Below are positions 52,598 to 62,482 of a DNA stretch of 64,000 nucleotides, piece by piece; the first letter of the stretch is position 1; each line of letters opens with the position of its first letter. The DNA lies in the NCBI GenBank assembly GCA_900545285.1, contig UQYK01000002.1, forward strand, positions 48,982 through 112,981. The letters run 5' to 3'. The DNA comes from an uncultured Ruminococcus sp. GTDB taxonomy: Bacteria > Bacillota > Clostridia > Oscillospirales > Ruminococcaceae. The notes beneath the pieces are model-generated. The model ran no database searches, was not told the DNA's origin, and worked only from the letters and a program-made list of their open reading frames with translations. The position numbers and the translations under genes are program-made.

Positions 52598-53872
52598 ATG
52601 CCTGCAAATGTTGTAGTCGGTTCGCAATGGGGAGACGAAGGAAAAGGAAAGATCATTGACATTATGGCATCCCGTGCGGATGTTGTTGTACGTGCCACCG
52701 GCGGTAATAATGCCGGTCACACTGTTGTCAATCACGGAGAAGTCTACAAGCTCCACCTGATTCCTTCCGGTATCCTGTATCCGGAAACACTGTGCCTGAT
52801 TGGCGCCGGCGTTGTCCTGGATCCGAAGGATTTTATCTCTGAGCTGGACAGCCTGGAAAGCCGCGGTATTTCCACCGCAAACCTGAAAATTGACCCCCGC
52901 GCCCATGTGGTAATGCCCTGGCATATCGCATTGGACGGCCTGTCCGAAAAGTTCCGCGGAAATGCCGATATCGGCACCACAAAGCGCGGCATCGGCCCCA
53001 CTTATATGGATAAATATGAGCGCTGCGGCCTGCGTGTTTACGATCTGGTACATCCGGAGATTTTTGCAGAAAAGGCAAAGACCACCGGCGCACTGAAAAA
53101 CAAGATCATCACCGCAGTTTACGGCGGCGAAGCCTTTGATCTGGATGCTGTAATCGCAGAATACATCGAATACGGCAAGCGTCTGGCACCGTATGTGGCA
53201 GATGTCTCTGTCCTGACCTATGAGGCAAACAAGGCCGGCAAGACCATTATGTTTGAAGGCGCACAGGCAACACTTCTGGATATTGACTTCGGTACCTATC
53301 CGTATGTTACCTCTTCTCACCCCATCGCTGCCGGTGCATGCATCGGTACCGGTGTCGGCCCGAAGGTAATTACCAATATCATCGGTGTTGCAAAGGCCTA
53401 TACCACCCGTGTGGGCAAAGGCCCGTTCCCCACAGAGTTGAACGATGAAACCGGCGACCTGATCCGGAACAAGGGCGGCGAGTTCGGTACCACCACCGGT
53501 CGTCCGCGGCGTACCGGCTGGTTTGACGCAGTGATTGTCCGCCACTCTGTCCGCACCAACGGCCTGGACGGTCTGGCTATCAACAAGCTGGATACCCTGA
53601 GCGGCATTGGCACACTGAAAATGTGTGTCGGCTATCAGAAGCCGGACGGCACAGTCCTGAAGGATTTCCCGGCTGCACTGGAATCCCTGGCAGACTGCTC
53701 CCCGATTTATGAAGAGTTCGAAGGCTTTGACGAAGATATCTCTGCCTGCAAGAGCTTTGATGAGCTGCCGGAAGCCTGCAAGAAATACATTGCACGCCTG
53801 GAAGAAGTCTGCGAGTGCAAGGTTGTCATGGTCGGCAACGGCCCGGATCGCAGCCAGATCCTGGAGCGCTAA
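52598..53872 (+). CDS. purA: Adenylosuccinate synthetase
   Basis: 424 residues from the ATG at 52598 (GTGAGGA six bases upstream; the ATG at 52592 abuts the SD). GSQWGDEGKGK (residues 9-19) is the GTP loop, with NAGHTV, TTKRGIGPTY and TTGRPRRTGWFD as further signatures. It joins aspartate to IMP on the way to AMP. Confidence 0.97.
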   Translation: MPANVVVGSQWGDEGKGKIIDIMASRADVVVRATGGNNAGHTVVNHGEVYKLHLIPSGILYPETLCLIGAGVVLDPKDFISELDSLESRGISTANLKIDPRAHVVMPWHIALDGLSEKFRGNADIGTTKRGIGPTYMDKYERCGLRVYDLVHPEIFAEKAKTTGALKNKIITAVYGGEAFDLDAVIAEYIEYGKRLAPYVADVSVLTYEANKAGKTIMFEGAQATLLDIDFGTYPYVTSSHPIAAGACIGTGVGPKVITNIIGVAKAYTTRVGKGPFPTELNDETGDLIRNKGGEFGTTTGRPRRTGWFDAVIVRHSVRTNGLDGLAINKLDTLSGIGTLKMCVGYQKPDGTVLKDFPAALESLADCSPIYEEFEGFDEDISACKSFDELPEACKKYIARLEEVCECKVVMVGNGPDRSQILER

Positions 53873-53911
53873 CAGGTAGTTATTTGCATTTTACGCAGTT
53901 TCTGCAATGAC

Positions 53912-53967
53912 AAAAAAGCACTGAGAGAAACGAAATTCTTATCGTTTCTCTCAGTGCTTTTCCTTTT
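53912..53967 (+). terminator. Terminator after purA
   Basis: AAAAGCACTGAGAGAAACGA and its exact complement flank eight bases, a 20-bp perfect stem usable in both directions. Confidence 0.93.
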
Positions 53968-53991
53968 ATAGGCTGTGCGGAAAACTGCTTT

Positions 53992-55278
53992 TTAATTCTG
54001 GGACCGGGTATCCTTCTGCATCCGGTTCCGCAGCTTTTCCATAGACTTGCGAATATGCCAGTACTTTTTCTTCGGTGCCGGCGGTTTGGGAGTCTCGCTG
54101 TCCGGCTTGGTTTTTTCCCGGATCACGGTGTAGATAATAGACATCAACGGAACGCCGATGATCATACCGCCGACCCCGAACAGGCCGCCGCCTACAGTAA
54201 TGGCAAACAGCACCCAGATTGCCGGCAGGCCGATGGAAGAGCCTACCACACGGGGATAGATCAGATTGCTGTCCACCTGCTGTGCGATAATGACAATAAT
54301 TACAAACGCCACTGCATGCCAGGGATTTACCATCAGGAGAATCAGGGCACACGGAATCGTGCCCATCCAGGGGCCGACATATGGAATCATATTGGTGATG
54401 CCGATAATAACGGCAATCATCATGGGATATTCCAGGCCACCGATTGTCATTACAAAAAAGATCAGCACACCCAGAATAAAGGCATCGGTAAGCTGGCCGC
54501 TGATAAAGTTGGAAAAGGTGGAAAAAGTCAGGCGGCCATAGTGTGACAGCCAGTTATAGTACTTTCGCGGCAGAAAATGCCGGAAGATCTGCCGTCCCTG
54601 ACTGCGCAGCTTCTTTCGTCCGGCCAGCACATAAATGGAAAAAATCAGGCCAATGAAAAAGTCGATCACGCCGCCGATCAGGCCGCTGGCCCAGGTGCTA
54701 AGGGTGCCCACCGCATCCGGAATATAGGTGGTGAGATCCATAAGCTTGGAGCGAAGCAGCGCAGGATTGATGTCATTGTCCTTCAAAAATTGCAGAATCT
54801 GCTCGCCCCGGCTGCTGTTCAGAAACTTCATCACATTGCTGTAATACACCATGATGTTGCTCCCGAAATCCCCGATACTGGTGATAAACTGCGGCACAAT
54901 AATCCAGATGATCATGCTCAGCAGCAGGAGCATCAGGAAATACGAACAAAACACCGCCATGACACCGGAAGGGAACCGGGGAAATTTCTTCCGGATTTTA
55001 TCCAACAGCCGCTCTATCTGACAGGTGGGGCGGTACAGCAGGAATGCAATGATCAGCCCAATGGTAATCGGGCGCAGCACGCCCAGCACATACGAGAGCA
55101 TCCCTGTGAAAATCTCGCGCTTGATGAACAGAAAGGCCACCAGCAGAATTACAACGCCGCTGAAAATAATCGTGGCCGCCCATTGCTTGTTAATCAGATC
55201 CCACTTCCGCAGTTTCTTTTCGTCCTCTTCCTGCTGCTGTGCAGTCTGGGTTTCCTTTTCCTTTTCGTCTGCTGTCAT
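53992..55278 (-). CDS. AI-2E family transporter
   Basis: 428 residues with eight membrane helices and the AI-2E/PerM pattern (GLIIAFLLYRPTCQIERLLDKI; ISGQLTDAFILGVLIFFVM; GITNMIPYVGPWMGTIP; GGGLFGVGGMIIGVPLMSIIY). The charged ends are cytoplasmic. Family members export AI-2 or act as Na+/H+ antiporters; the substrate is not predictable. It starts 18 bp after the metH stop and probably shares its transcript. Confidence 0.92.
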   Translation of the reverse strand: MTADEKEKETQTAQQQEEDEKKLRKWDLINKQWAATIIFSGVVILLVAFLFIKREIFTGMLSYVLGVLRPITIGLIIAFLLYRPTCQIERLLDKIRKKFPRFPSGVMAVFCSYFLMLLLLSMIIWIIVPQFITSIGDFGSNIMVYYSNVMKFLNSSRGEQILQFLKDNDINPALLRSKLMDLTTYIPDAVGTLSTWASGLIGGVIDFFIGLIFSIYVLAGRKKLRSQGRQIFRHFLPRKYYNWLSHYGRLTFSTFSNFISGQLTDAFILGVLIFFVMTIGGLEYPMMIAVIIGITNMIPYVGPWMGTIPCALILLMVNPWHAVAFVIIVIIAQQVDSNLIYPRVVGSSIGLPAIWVLFAITVGGGLFGVGGMIIGVPLMSIIYTVIREKTKPDSETPKPPAPKKKYWHIRKSMEKLRNRMQKDTRSQN

Positions 55279-55296
55279 CGGGAGTCCCTCCTCGCC

Positions 55297-57696
55297 TTAT
55301 CCTACAACTTCCTTTGCCACTGCTACGGTTTCCATCGCATCCTTTGCATAGAAATCTGCACCGATTTTTTCCGCATAATCCGCGGTTAAAACAGCGCCGC
55401 CCACGACAACCCTGCAGTCCGGGCACGCCTGCTTTACCAGCTGAATGGTCTCTTCCATTGCGCCCAGAGTGGTGGTCATCAGTGCAGACAGTCCCACCAG
55501 CTTCACCCCGTGTTCCTTGGCGGTATCTGCGACCAGCTGACACGGCACATCCCGTCCCAGATCCAGCACGGTATAGCCATAGTTTTCCAGCAGTACCCGG
55601 ACAATATTCTTTCCGATGTCGTGAATATCGCCCTTTACCGTTGCCAGAACAATTTCACCCCGGCTCACCGGTGCCGCATTGCGCTCAATCAGCGTGGTTT
55701 TGATCACTTCAAACGCTGCCTGTGCCACGCCTGCGGTCTGAATCAGCTGGGGCAGGAAAATTTTTCCCTGTTCAAAGAGCTTTCCGGCGCTGTCCAGTGC
55801 CGGAATCAGAATGCCGTTTACCACTTCCATAGCATCCGTGGTTTCCAGCAGCTGCGCCGTAATCTTCGCACCCTCATTTTTCAAGCCGTGGGACATTGCA
55901 TAGGGCAAATCCAGCGTTTCCGGCGCTTTTTCTCCGCCGGATGCCTTGGCCGAAGGCGCTGCCGCCGGTGCAGATACGGTTGCCACCGGCATATTGGCAT
56001 AGGCCTCTACAAAGGCGGTGCAGTTCTTATCAAATCCGCACAGCAGCCGGAACGCCCGAACCGCCTCTGTCATAGAAGCGATATTCGGATTGATAATGGG
56101 CAAATCCAGGCCGTTTTCCAGCGCCATAGTGAGGAATGTCCGTGTCACAGCTTCTCGGTTCGGCAGGCCGAAGGAAATGTTGGAGACGCCCAGCACGGTT
56201 TTCAGCCCCAGTTCCGTTTTCACCCGGTGGAGCGCTTCCAGCGTTTCCCGTGCGCCCTCCTGCTCTGCGGATGCCGTCAGCGTCAGGCAGTCAATATACA
56301 CATCCCGTTTCGGAATACCCAGCGCCGTGGCGCGGTCCAGAATCCGCTTTGCAATGGCAAACCGGTCGGCCGCCTTTTTCGGGATCCCGTTTTCATCCAG
56401 CGTCAGACCAACTACGGCCGCGCCATATTTTTTCACCAGGGGCAGAATATTCTGGAGCGAAGCTTCCTCTCCGTTGACAGAATTGACAATCGGCTTTCCG
56501 TTATAAACCCGGAGTGCCGCCTCCATAACCGCCGGAATGGTGGAGTCCAGCTGTAACGGTGTGCCGCCGATGGACTGGAGTGCCTTTACCGTCCGGATCA
56601 TCATACCCTTTTCATCAATGCCAGGCATGCCCACATTTACATCCAGCAAATCCGCGCCGGCATCCACCTGCTGCACTGCCTGATCTAGGATATAGTCCAT
56701 ATCATTGGCCTGGAGCGCCGCCTTAAACCGCTTTTTCCCGGTGGGATTGATGCGCTCTCCGATAATCCGGGGCTGGTCGATCTGTACCACCTCTGAAGCG
56801 GAGCAGACGGCCGCCGGAATTGCAATGTTGTCCCGCGGTGCAATCTCGGTCTGTTCCAGGAGATCATAGGCCGCCTTGATGTGCTCTGGAGTTGTGCCGC
56901 AGCAGCCGCCGTAAACCGTTACGCCCAGCTGTGCAAACTTTGCCACTGCCTGTGCAAATTCTGCCGGATCTACCAGATATTCTCCGGTCACCGGATCCGG
57001 CAGGCCGGCATTGGGCTTTACCACCAGAGGCAATGTCGTCCATTTTGCCATTTCTTCCACAATGGGAAACAGCTCATCCGGCCCCAAAGAACAGTTGACC
57101 CCGACCGCGTCTGCCCCCAGCCCTTCCAGCGTCATGGCCGCAGATGCCACAGTACATCCGGTAAAGGTACGGAGATTCGGCTCAAAGGTCATGGTACAGA
57201 TCACCGGTTTGTCTGAATTTTCCTTCGCCGCCAGGAGCGCCGCCTTTGTCTCGTACAGATCGGTCATAGTTTCAATGACAATCACATCGGCATCCTGTCC
57301 GGCAAGAACCTCCTCCCGGAAAATATCATATGCTTCTTCAAAGGTCAATGTGCCCAGCGGTTCCAGCAGCTGGCCGATCGGCCCGATGTCCAGCGCCACT
57401 TTTGCCTCCGTTCCGGCACACGCGGCACGGGCGCAGCGGATACCGGCTGCAATCAGTTCCTGCACCGAATAGCCGGCCTTCGCCATCTTGTGCCGGTTGG
57501 CACCAAAGGTGTTGGCGTAGATAATATCAGAGCCGACTGCAACAAACTGCTTCTGCACCTGGATAATCCGCTCCGGCTCTGTGATATTATAGACCTCCGG
57601 CAGCGCTCCCACCGGCATGCCGCCCTTTTGCAGCATGGAACCCATGCCGCCGTCCAAACGAATAAATTTCCGGTGGGGGAATAGAGAAGAAAGCAT
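55297..57696 (-). CDS. metH: Cobalamin-dependent methionine synthase, without reactivation domain
   Basis: The ATG at 57696 (AAAGGAC upstream) gives 799 residues. Order: homocysteine-binding barrel with zinc cysteines GVNCSLGP and GGCCGTTPEH; pterin-binding barrel (GERINPTGKKRFK, about 315-570); a linker rich in Ala/Pro; helical cap and B12-binding domain with GDIHDIGKNIV (cobalt-ligand His). The fourth, AdoMet-binding reactivation domain of E. coli MetH is absent and encoded separately at 57925-58590. Confidence 0.95.
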   Translation of the reverse strand: MLSSLFPHRKFIRLDGGMGSMLQKGGMPVGALPEVYNITEPERIIQVQKQFVAVGSDIIYANTFGANRHKMAKAGYSVQELIAAGIRCARAACAGTEAKVALDIGPIGQLLEPLGTLTFEEAYDIFREEVLAGQDADVIVIETMTDLYETKAALLAAKENSDKPVICTMTFEPNLRTFTGCTVASAAMTLEGLGADAVGVNCSLGPDELFPIVEEMAKWTTLPLVVKPNAGLPDPVTGEYLVDPAEFAQAVAKFAQLGVTVYGGCCGTTPEHIKAAYDLLEQTEIAPRDNIAIPAAVCSASEVVQIDQPRIIGERINPTGKKRFKAALQANDMDYILDQAVQQVDAGADLLDVNVGMPGIDEKGMMIRTVKALQSIGGTPLQLDSTIPAVMEAALRVYNGKPIVNSVNGEEASLQNILPLVKKYGAAVVGLTLDENGIPKKAADRFAIAKRILDRATALGIPKRDVYIDCLTLTASAEQEGARETLEALHRVKTELGLKTVLGVSNISFGLPNREAVTRTFLTMALENGLDLPIINPNIASMTEAVRAFRLLCGFDKNCTAFVEAYANMPVATVSAPAAAPSAKASGGEKAPETLDLPYAMSHGLKNEGAKITAQLLETTDAMEVVNGILIPALDSAGKLFEQGKIFLPQLIQTAGVAQAAFEVIKTTLIERNAAPVSRGEIVLATVKGDIHDIGKNIVRVLLENYGYTVLDLGRDVPCQLVADTAKEHGVKLVGLSALMTTTLGAMEETIQLVKQACPDCRVVVGGAVLTADYAEKIGADFYAKDAMETVAVAKEVVG

Positions 57697-57760
57697 AAAA
57701 ATAGTGTCCTTTCCGTTTATCACTTAGGTTTCAAGAGACTGCTTCCGGCATCTCTTTCCG

Positions 57761-57934
57761 TCAGATGCCTTCTGCCGCTGAAAGCGTATGATAATACACA
57801 AAAATATCCTGATATACTCCGGTTTTCAGCAAAAATCCGCCGAGAATTCTGCCCACGCGCTGGAAGTCCAGCTTTTTGTACAGCCGGATGGCACGGTCAT
57901 TGCCGTCTACCACTGCATTGAAGATCAGCAGTGC
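57761..57934 (-). pseudogene. GNAT acetyltransferase C-terminal remnant
   Basis: The frame encodes NAVVDGNDRAIRLYKKLDF, RVGRILGGFLLKTGVYQDI and FVYYHTL, the hallmark last third of a GNAT acetyltransferase (acetyl-CoA loop, NdrAirLYkklGF). The N-terminal two thirds are missing; upstream lies the stop of the reactivation-domain gene. No ribosome site serves it. It looks like a deletion remnant. Confidence 0.72.
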
Positions 57935-58590
57935 GCCCCTCTTTTGCGGAACTGACAGGTTTCCCGCATGCGGCATGTTGCACAGCCCCGTGCCCCCTTT
58001 TTCAGCGGTTGCGCCGAAAGTCCGATCAGCGCTGTCACAGATTTCCGGGGGATCAGGATGTGCTCCGGTGTCACAGTCAATCCCAGGCGCTTCTGCGCAT
58101 CCAGCAACTGTAAAATCTGCGGCTGCAATTCCAGGGGCAAGTCCCCATAGCCAGGGCTGTAGCGCCAGGTAAAATATATGCCCAGCATCTGCTCCCGGAA
58201 CTGTTCTTCCGCCCGGTTGCAGATCTGTTCAATTGCAGCACTGGCCATGGCATCCATTGCCAGTGCCTTTGTCATATCGGAAATTCCTGCCCGGTGAATC
58301 AGCTGATCTGCCTGGCCGGACAGGGTGGCCGCCATCAGCAGCACCCGGCTGCAATCCTGGAGCAACCGGCGGATATCCTCCCCCGGCAGCTCCAATGCGC
58401 CTGCCAAAAGCCGGGAATCCTGCCGCTGGAGCGGCAAAACCCGGTAGATCACGCCGGGATGGGTCTTTTGAATAAGTTCCCGTTCACACTGATCGGCCAG
58501 CGCCGCCAGATTCGGATCCGGCTCCCCGAAACAGCCCATGTAGCGAAAGGCTTCCTGCCGGTCAATGGGCGCAAGCGTCATACTCAGCAT
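57925..58590 (-). CDS. Stand-alone methionine synthase reactivation-domain protein
   Basis: 221 residues resembling the AdoMet-binding activation domain of MetH, with RYSPGYGDLPL as the AdoMet motif (about residues 140-150) and a Cys-rich tail (CATCRMRETCQF). It should help reductively methylate inactive cob(II)alamin on the short MetH encoded next. The ATG overlaps the metF stop by seven bases (AAATGCTGA). Confidence 0.9.
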   Translation of the reverse strand: MLSMTLAPIDRQEAFRYMGCFGEPDPNLAALADQCERELIQKTHPGVIYRVLPLQRQDSRLLAGALELPGEDIRRLLQDCSRVLLMAATLSGQADQLIHRAGISDMTKALAMDAMASAAIEQICNRAEEQFREQMLGIYFTWRYSPGYGDLPLELQPQILQLLDAQKRLGLTVTPEHILIPRKSVTALIGLSAQPLKKGARGCATCRMRETCQFRKRGAHC

Positions 58591-59456
58591 TTGGATGCCT
58601 TGATGATGCCGCCTACTGCTTCGGTGATTTTCCGCGCCACATACGGATTATTCATAGTATACAGGTGAATGCCGTCTACGCCGTCTGTCACCAGGTCTAC
58701 GATCTGGTCAATGGCATAGGCAATGCCGGCATCCCGGAGTGCCTCCGGGTTGTCTTCAAACCGCTGCACCATCTTGGTAAATTTTCGGGGCAGGCTGGCA
58801 CCGCACATGGTCACCATGCGTTCAATCTGCTTCCGGTTGGTCACCGGCATAATTCCGGCTTCAATGGGAACATTGATTCCGGCGCGTGCGGCACGATACC
58901 GGAAGTCATAGAACGAGTTGTTCTCGAAAAACAGCTGGGTGATCAGATGGCTGGCACCAGCATCTACCTTTTCCTTCAAGTGCCGGATGTCTGTATCCAT
59001 ATTGGGTGCTTCCGGGTGGCATTCCGGATAACATGCGCCGGCAATATCAAAGCTGCCCTTTTCCCGGATGTAGGCAATCAGGTCACTGGCATGGACAAAA
59101 TCATTTGCCGGTTCTCTGCCCTCTACCCGGTCGCCCCGGAGCGCCAGCACATTTTCAATGCCATTTTCCCGGAATTTCTCCAGAATGGTGTCAATCTCCG
59201 GCTTGGTATAGTGAATGCAGGGCAGGTGTGCCATTGGCAACACGCCATAGCGTTCCTTGAGCCGCCGCGCAATGGCCAGGGTGTTTTCCCCATTTCCGCT
59301 GCCGCCTGCACCAAATGTCACGCTGATGAAATCCGGTTTCAAGTCCTGGAGTGCTTCCAGCGTATCATAGACGGTTTCAATGGGAGAGGTTTTTTTCGGC
59401 GGAAAAATCTCAAACGAAAAAACGGTATGATTCTGAAATAAAGATGCAATTTTCAT
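58584..59456 (-). CDS. metF: 5,10-methylenetetrahydrofolate reductase
   Basis: 290 residues with FSFEIFPPKK at the N-terminus, SVTFGAGGS, LALRGD and GACYPECHPEAP, complete MetF signatures. It makes 5-methyl-THF, the methyl donor for MetH, and heads the metF, reactivation-domain, metH group. GGAAAGGAACC lies upstream. Confidence 0.96.
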   Translation of the reverse strand: MKIASLFQNHTVFSFEIFPPKKTSPIETVYDTLEALQDLKPDFISVTFGAGGSGNGENTLAIARRLKERYGVLPMAHLPCIHYTKPEIDTILEKFRENGIENVLALRGDRVEGREPANDFVHASDLIAYIREKGSFDIAGACYPECHPEAPNMDTDIRHLKEKVDAGASHLITQLFFENNSFYDFRYRAARAGINVPIEAGIMPVTNRKQIERMVTMCGASLPRKFTKMVQRFEDNPEALRDAGIAYAIDQIVDLVTDGVDGIHLYTMNNPYVARKITEAVGGIIKASKC

Positions 59457-59573
59457 AATATTGTAGGTTCCTTTCCAAAGTTGTCCTGTGCAGACAGATT
59501 CTAGCTTCTATCATAACACAAACTGCGCGGTTTGAGAACCCGGAAAATTCGGATTGCATTCCATCAATTTTTT

Positions 59574-60797
59574 CTATACCGGCTTTCGTATCATGCTTCC
59601 GGCGGGAAATGCGGTGGCACAGGCAATGGAGCAATCCATCATGGCGTGGTTTGCCGTCTCAATGGACTGGCCGTCTCCGTCCTGCAACTGTGCCGCCGTA
59701 ATGGAAACCGGTGCCTGTCCCGGTGCCAGAACCTCCAGCGCATCTCCGGCAAAAAAGCGGTTGCGCTGGCTGAGATACAGCCGGCCGTTTTCCCAGCGCT
59801 GCACTACCGCCGCCACATCGCAGTTGCGTACATAGCTGCTGCTTTCATACCGCTGTCCGGCCTGCTCCCGGCCGAAAAAGAAGCCGGTGCAGTACTCCCG
59901 GTGGCTGACCTGTACCACCTCCTGCTGTGTCCACGCCGGTGCCGGAGCGCCGGCAATGGCTGCATCCAGAGCACCGCGATAGGCATTGGTAATTACCGAA
60001 ACATAGTAGGCCGATTTGTTGCGCCCCTCAATTTTCAGGCTGTCTACACCGGCATCCAGCAGTTCCGGCAGATGCTCGATCATGCACAGATCCTTTGCGT
60101 TGAAAATATAGGTGCCCTCGTCTGTTTCCTCCACCGGGAAATACTGTCCCGGCCGTGTGGACTCCATCACATGATAGTTCCAGCGGCAGGGCTGGGCACA
60201 AGCACCCCGGTTGGCATCCCGTCCGGTGAGATAGGCCGACAGCAGACAGCGCCCGGAAAATGACATGCACATTGCACCGTGCACAAAGACCTCCAGCTCC
60301 ATCTCAGCCGGGATTTTCGCCCGGATTTCCGCGATTTCTTCCAGCGAAAGCTCTCTGGCCAGAACAGCGCGCTTCACGCCCATTTCATAGAGTGCCCGGC
60401 ATGTGGCATAGTTGACAATGCCAGTCTGTGTGGACATGTGGATTTCCATATCCGGTGCCTGCTTCCGCGCCAGCGCCAGAAGCCCCAGATCTGCCAGAAT
60501 CAGCGCATCCGCTCCGGCCTCCACGGCCTCCTGCAAAAATGCGTCAAACTGGGGAATTTCTTCATTCCGCGGCAATGTATTGCAGGTGAGGTATACTTTT
60601 TTCCCGGCGGCGTGCGCCAGAGTCACGGCTTCTCCCAGCTGCTGTGCGCTGTGGAAATTGCCGGCTGCTGCACGCATGCTAAAGCTGTCCCGTCCCAGAT
60701 AGACAGCATCTGCACCGTACCGCAGGGCGGATTCCAGCCGTTCCAGATCTCCTGCCGGCGCTAACAGCTCCGGTGTCCTGCGTCTTGCCGCCGTCAT
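59574..60797 (-). CDS. Peptidase U32 family protein
   Basis: 407 residues: LLAPAGDLERLESALRYGADAVYLG opens the barrel and EVFVHGAMCMSFSGRCLLS is the U32 signature, with GACAQPCRW providing further iron-sulfur cysteines. Relatives TrhP and RlhA hydroxylate tRNA or rRNA uridine/cytidine; older annotations say collagenase-like protease. Its start overlaps the mltG stop by four bases. Confidence 0.93.
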   Translation of the reverse strand: MTAARRRTPELLAPAGDLERLESALRYGADAVYLGRDSFSMRAAAGNFHSAQQLGEAVTLAHAAGKKVYLTCNTLPRNEEIPQFDAFLQEAVEAGADALILADLGLLALARKQAPDMEIHMSTQTGIVNYATCRALYEMGVKRAVLARELSLEEIAEIRAKIPAEMELEVFVHGAMCMSFSGRCLLSAYLTGRDANRGACAQPCRWNYHVMESTRPGQYFPVEETDEGTYIFNAKDLCMIEHLPELLDAGVDSLKIEGRNKSAYYVSVITNAYRGALDAAIAGAPAPAWTQQEVVQVSHREYCTGFFFGREQAGQRYESSSYVRNCDVAAVVQRWENGRLYLSQRNRFFAGDALEVLAPGQAPVSITAAQLQDGDGQSIETANHAMMDCSIACATAFPAGSMIRKPV

Positions 60798-62482
60798 TGC
60801 TCGTCTCCTTCCTCATCGCCGCTGGTCTCGGTTTCTGCTTCGTTTTCTTCTCCGTCGGTGCCAGTTTCCGTAGAAAGTCCCTGCTCGGCCGCTACCTTCT
60901 GCTGGTTGGCGTTGTGCTCTTCCAGCGTCTTGGCAAAATAGGTCTGCTTGGTGTCGATGTTGGAGTAGAAATAATAGTAGCCCGTATTGGCCGGATACAG
61001 CGCCGCCTGAATTGCCTCGCTGCCCGGATTGCAGATCGGACCGGCCGGCAGACCTGTACATTTATATGTATCATAGGAATCATACAGTGCCTGGTCATAG
61101 GTTTCGCTGTGGGGCTTAATGACCTCTTCCACATATTTTGTGGTCGGGTCAGACTGTAACAGCGGATATTCAGTGGAATTGTTCAGACGGTTCCAGAAAA
61201 CAGAGGAAATATTCGCCATCTGATCCACGCTGCCGGCCTCCGCCTGAATCATGGATGCCAGTGTAATGGTTTCGTCCAGGGTGAGGTTCAGCGCCTCCAT
61301 CCGGTCATAGTATTCCTTTGTGATCTTGCTGTTGAAGTTCTCCAGAATCTTCTGGCAGACCAGTTCCACATCCATTTCCTGATAGAAGGTATAGGTATCC
61401 GGGAAGAGATAGCCCTCCATCTGATAGAACTTTTCGTCCTGGAAGCTGGGGAGGCGGTCTTCATAAGCCAGTCCGAACTTGGCATCGTGGTTAAAGTAGT
61501 CCAGAAATTCGTCTGCATCACAGACATTGTTTTCTTCCAGCAGATTTGCTGCATCCACCAGACGGATGCCCTCCTGGAAGGTAACTGAAACGGACAGGCC
61601 GCTGTCCAGCGGATCGCTGACCAGTTCGCTGAGAATGGTTTCATAGGCCATATCCGGACGCAGTTCATGATCACCCGGCTTGATTGCCGTATCCTTATTG
61701 CTCATGCCGGCAATCATCACGAAGAATTTCGGCTTTGTGATAATATCATTATCCGCCAGAATCTGTGAGATTTCGCTCATAGAGGCGCCGTTGGGGATGC
61801 TGACGATCTTTGTGGTGCTGTCGCTGTTGATGCCCAGCAAATCCCGTCCGTAGACAATCAGCAGGCTGGACAGCGTTACCGACACGGCAATAATTACAAT
61901 GGTCATAATCAGGGCACTGGCAACCCGGTGCTGTTTCCGGCGTTTCCGGGGACGTGCGCCGCCGGAGCTGCTCCAGCTCTCTGAAAATGCCGGCTGGCTG
62001 TCGCCCTCCAGATCTTCCAGGAAGCCGTCCTCTTCTGCCGGGATTTCTCCGGTGTCCGATATCGGCTTTCGCTCTGATACTGTGGAAACGGAAACGCGCC
62101 GTTCCGTGCGTGGTGGCTCTGCCGGACGCACCTTGGGCGCAGCGGTTCTTTCATCCGGCTCCAGGGAAGCCTTTTCCCAGCGGGAAGCCGGCGCTTTCTC
62201 CTCAGGGTCCAGCGAAGCAGACTTCCACCGGGAAGCGGCCGCCGTCCGGTTTTCCGGGGCAGACGAAGATGCAGCTGGCTTTGCAGCCGGTGCCGGTCGT
62301 GCTGGCACCGGTTTCGCCGGAGCAGCTGCCGGGCGCGCCGATGCCGGTTTTGCCCCGGCCGCCGGTGCAGAAGCGGATACTCCCGGCCGGGCAGTTCCGG
62401 TAGCCGCCGGCTTTTTCGGTGCCGCCGTTTCCCGCAGGATTTCATCCAGTAATTGATCTCGGTTCAGTTCTTTTTTATCCAT
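60794..62482 (-). CDS. mltG: Endolytic transglycosylase MltG
   Basis: 562 residues from the ATG at 62482 (GGAGG upstream). The first 185 residues are cytoplasmic and rich in Pro, Ala and Arg, much longer than in E. coli. A membrane helix (about 186-210) is followed by LysM-like and YceG domains; LASMIQAEAGSVDQMANISSVFWNRL carries the catalytic Glu and GLPAGPICNPG ends the core. The tail is acidic (Glu-rich). It cuts nascent glycan strands. Confidence 0.93.
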   Translation of the reverse strand: MDKKELNRDQLLDEILRETAAPKKPAATGTARPGVSASAPAAGAKPASARPAAAPAKPVPARPAPAAKPAASSSAPENRTAAASRWKSASLDPEEKAPASRWEKASLEPDERTAAPKVRPAEPPRTERRVSVSTVSERKPISDTGEIPAEEDGFLEDLEGDSQPAFSESWSSSGGARPRKRRKQHRVASALIMTIVIIAVSVTLSSLLIVYGRDLLGINSDSTTKIVSIPNGASMSEISQILADNDIITKPKFFVMIAGMSNKDTAIKPGDHELRPDMAYETILSELVSDPLDSGLSVSVTFQEGIRLVDAANLLEENNVCDADEFLDYFNHDAKFGLAYEDRLPSFQDEKFYQMEGYLFPDTYTFYQEMDVELVCQKILENFNSKITKEYYDRMEALNLTLDETITLASMIQAEAGSVDQMANISSVFWNRLNNSTEYPLLQSDPTTKYVEEVIKPHSETYDQALYDSYDTYKCTGLPAGPICNPGSEAIQAALYPANTGYYYFYSNIDTKQTYFAKTLEEHNANQQKVAAEQGLSTETGTDGEENEAETETSGDEEGDEQ

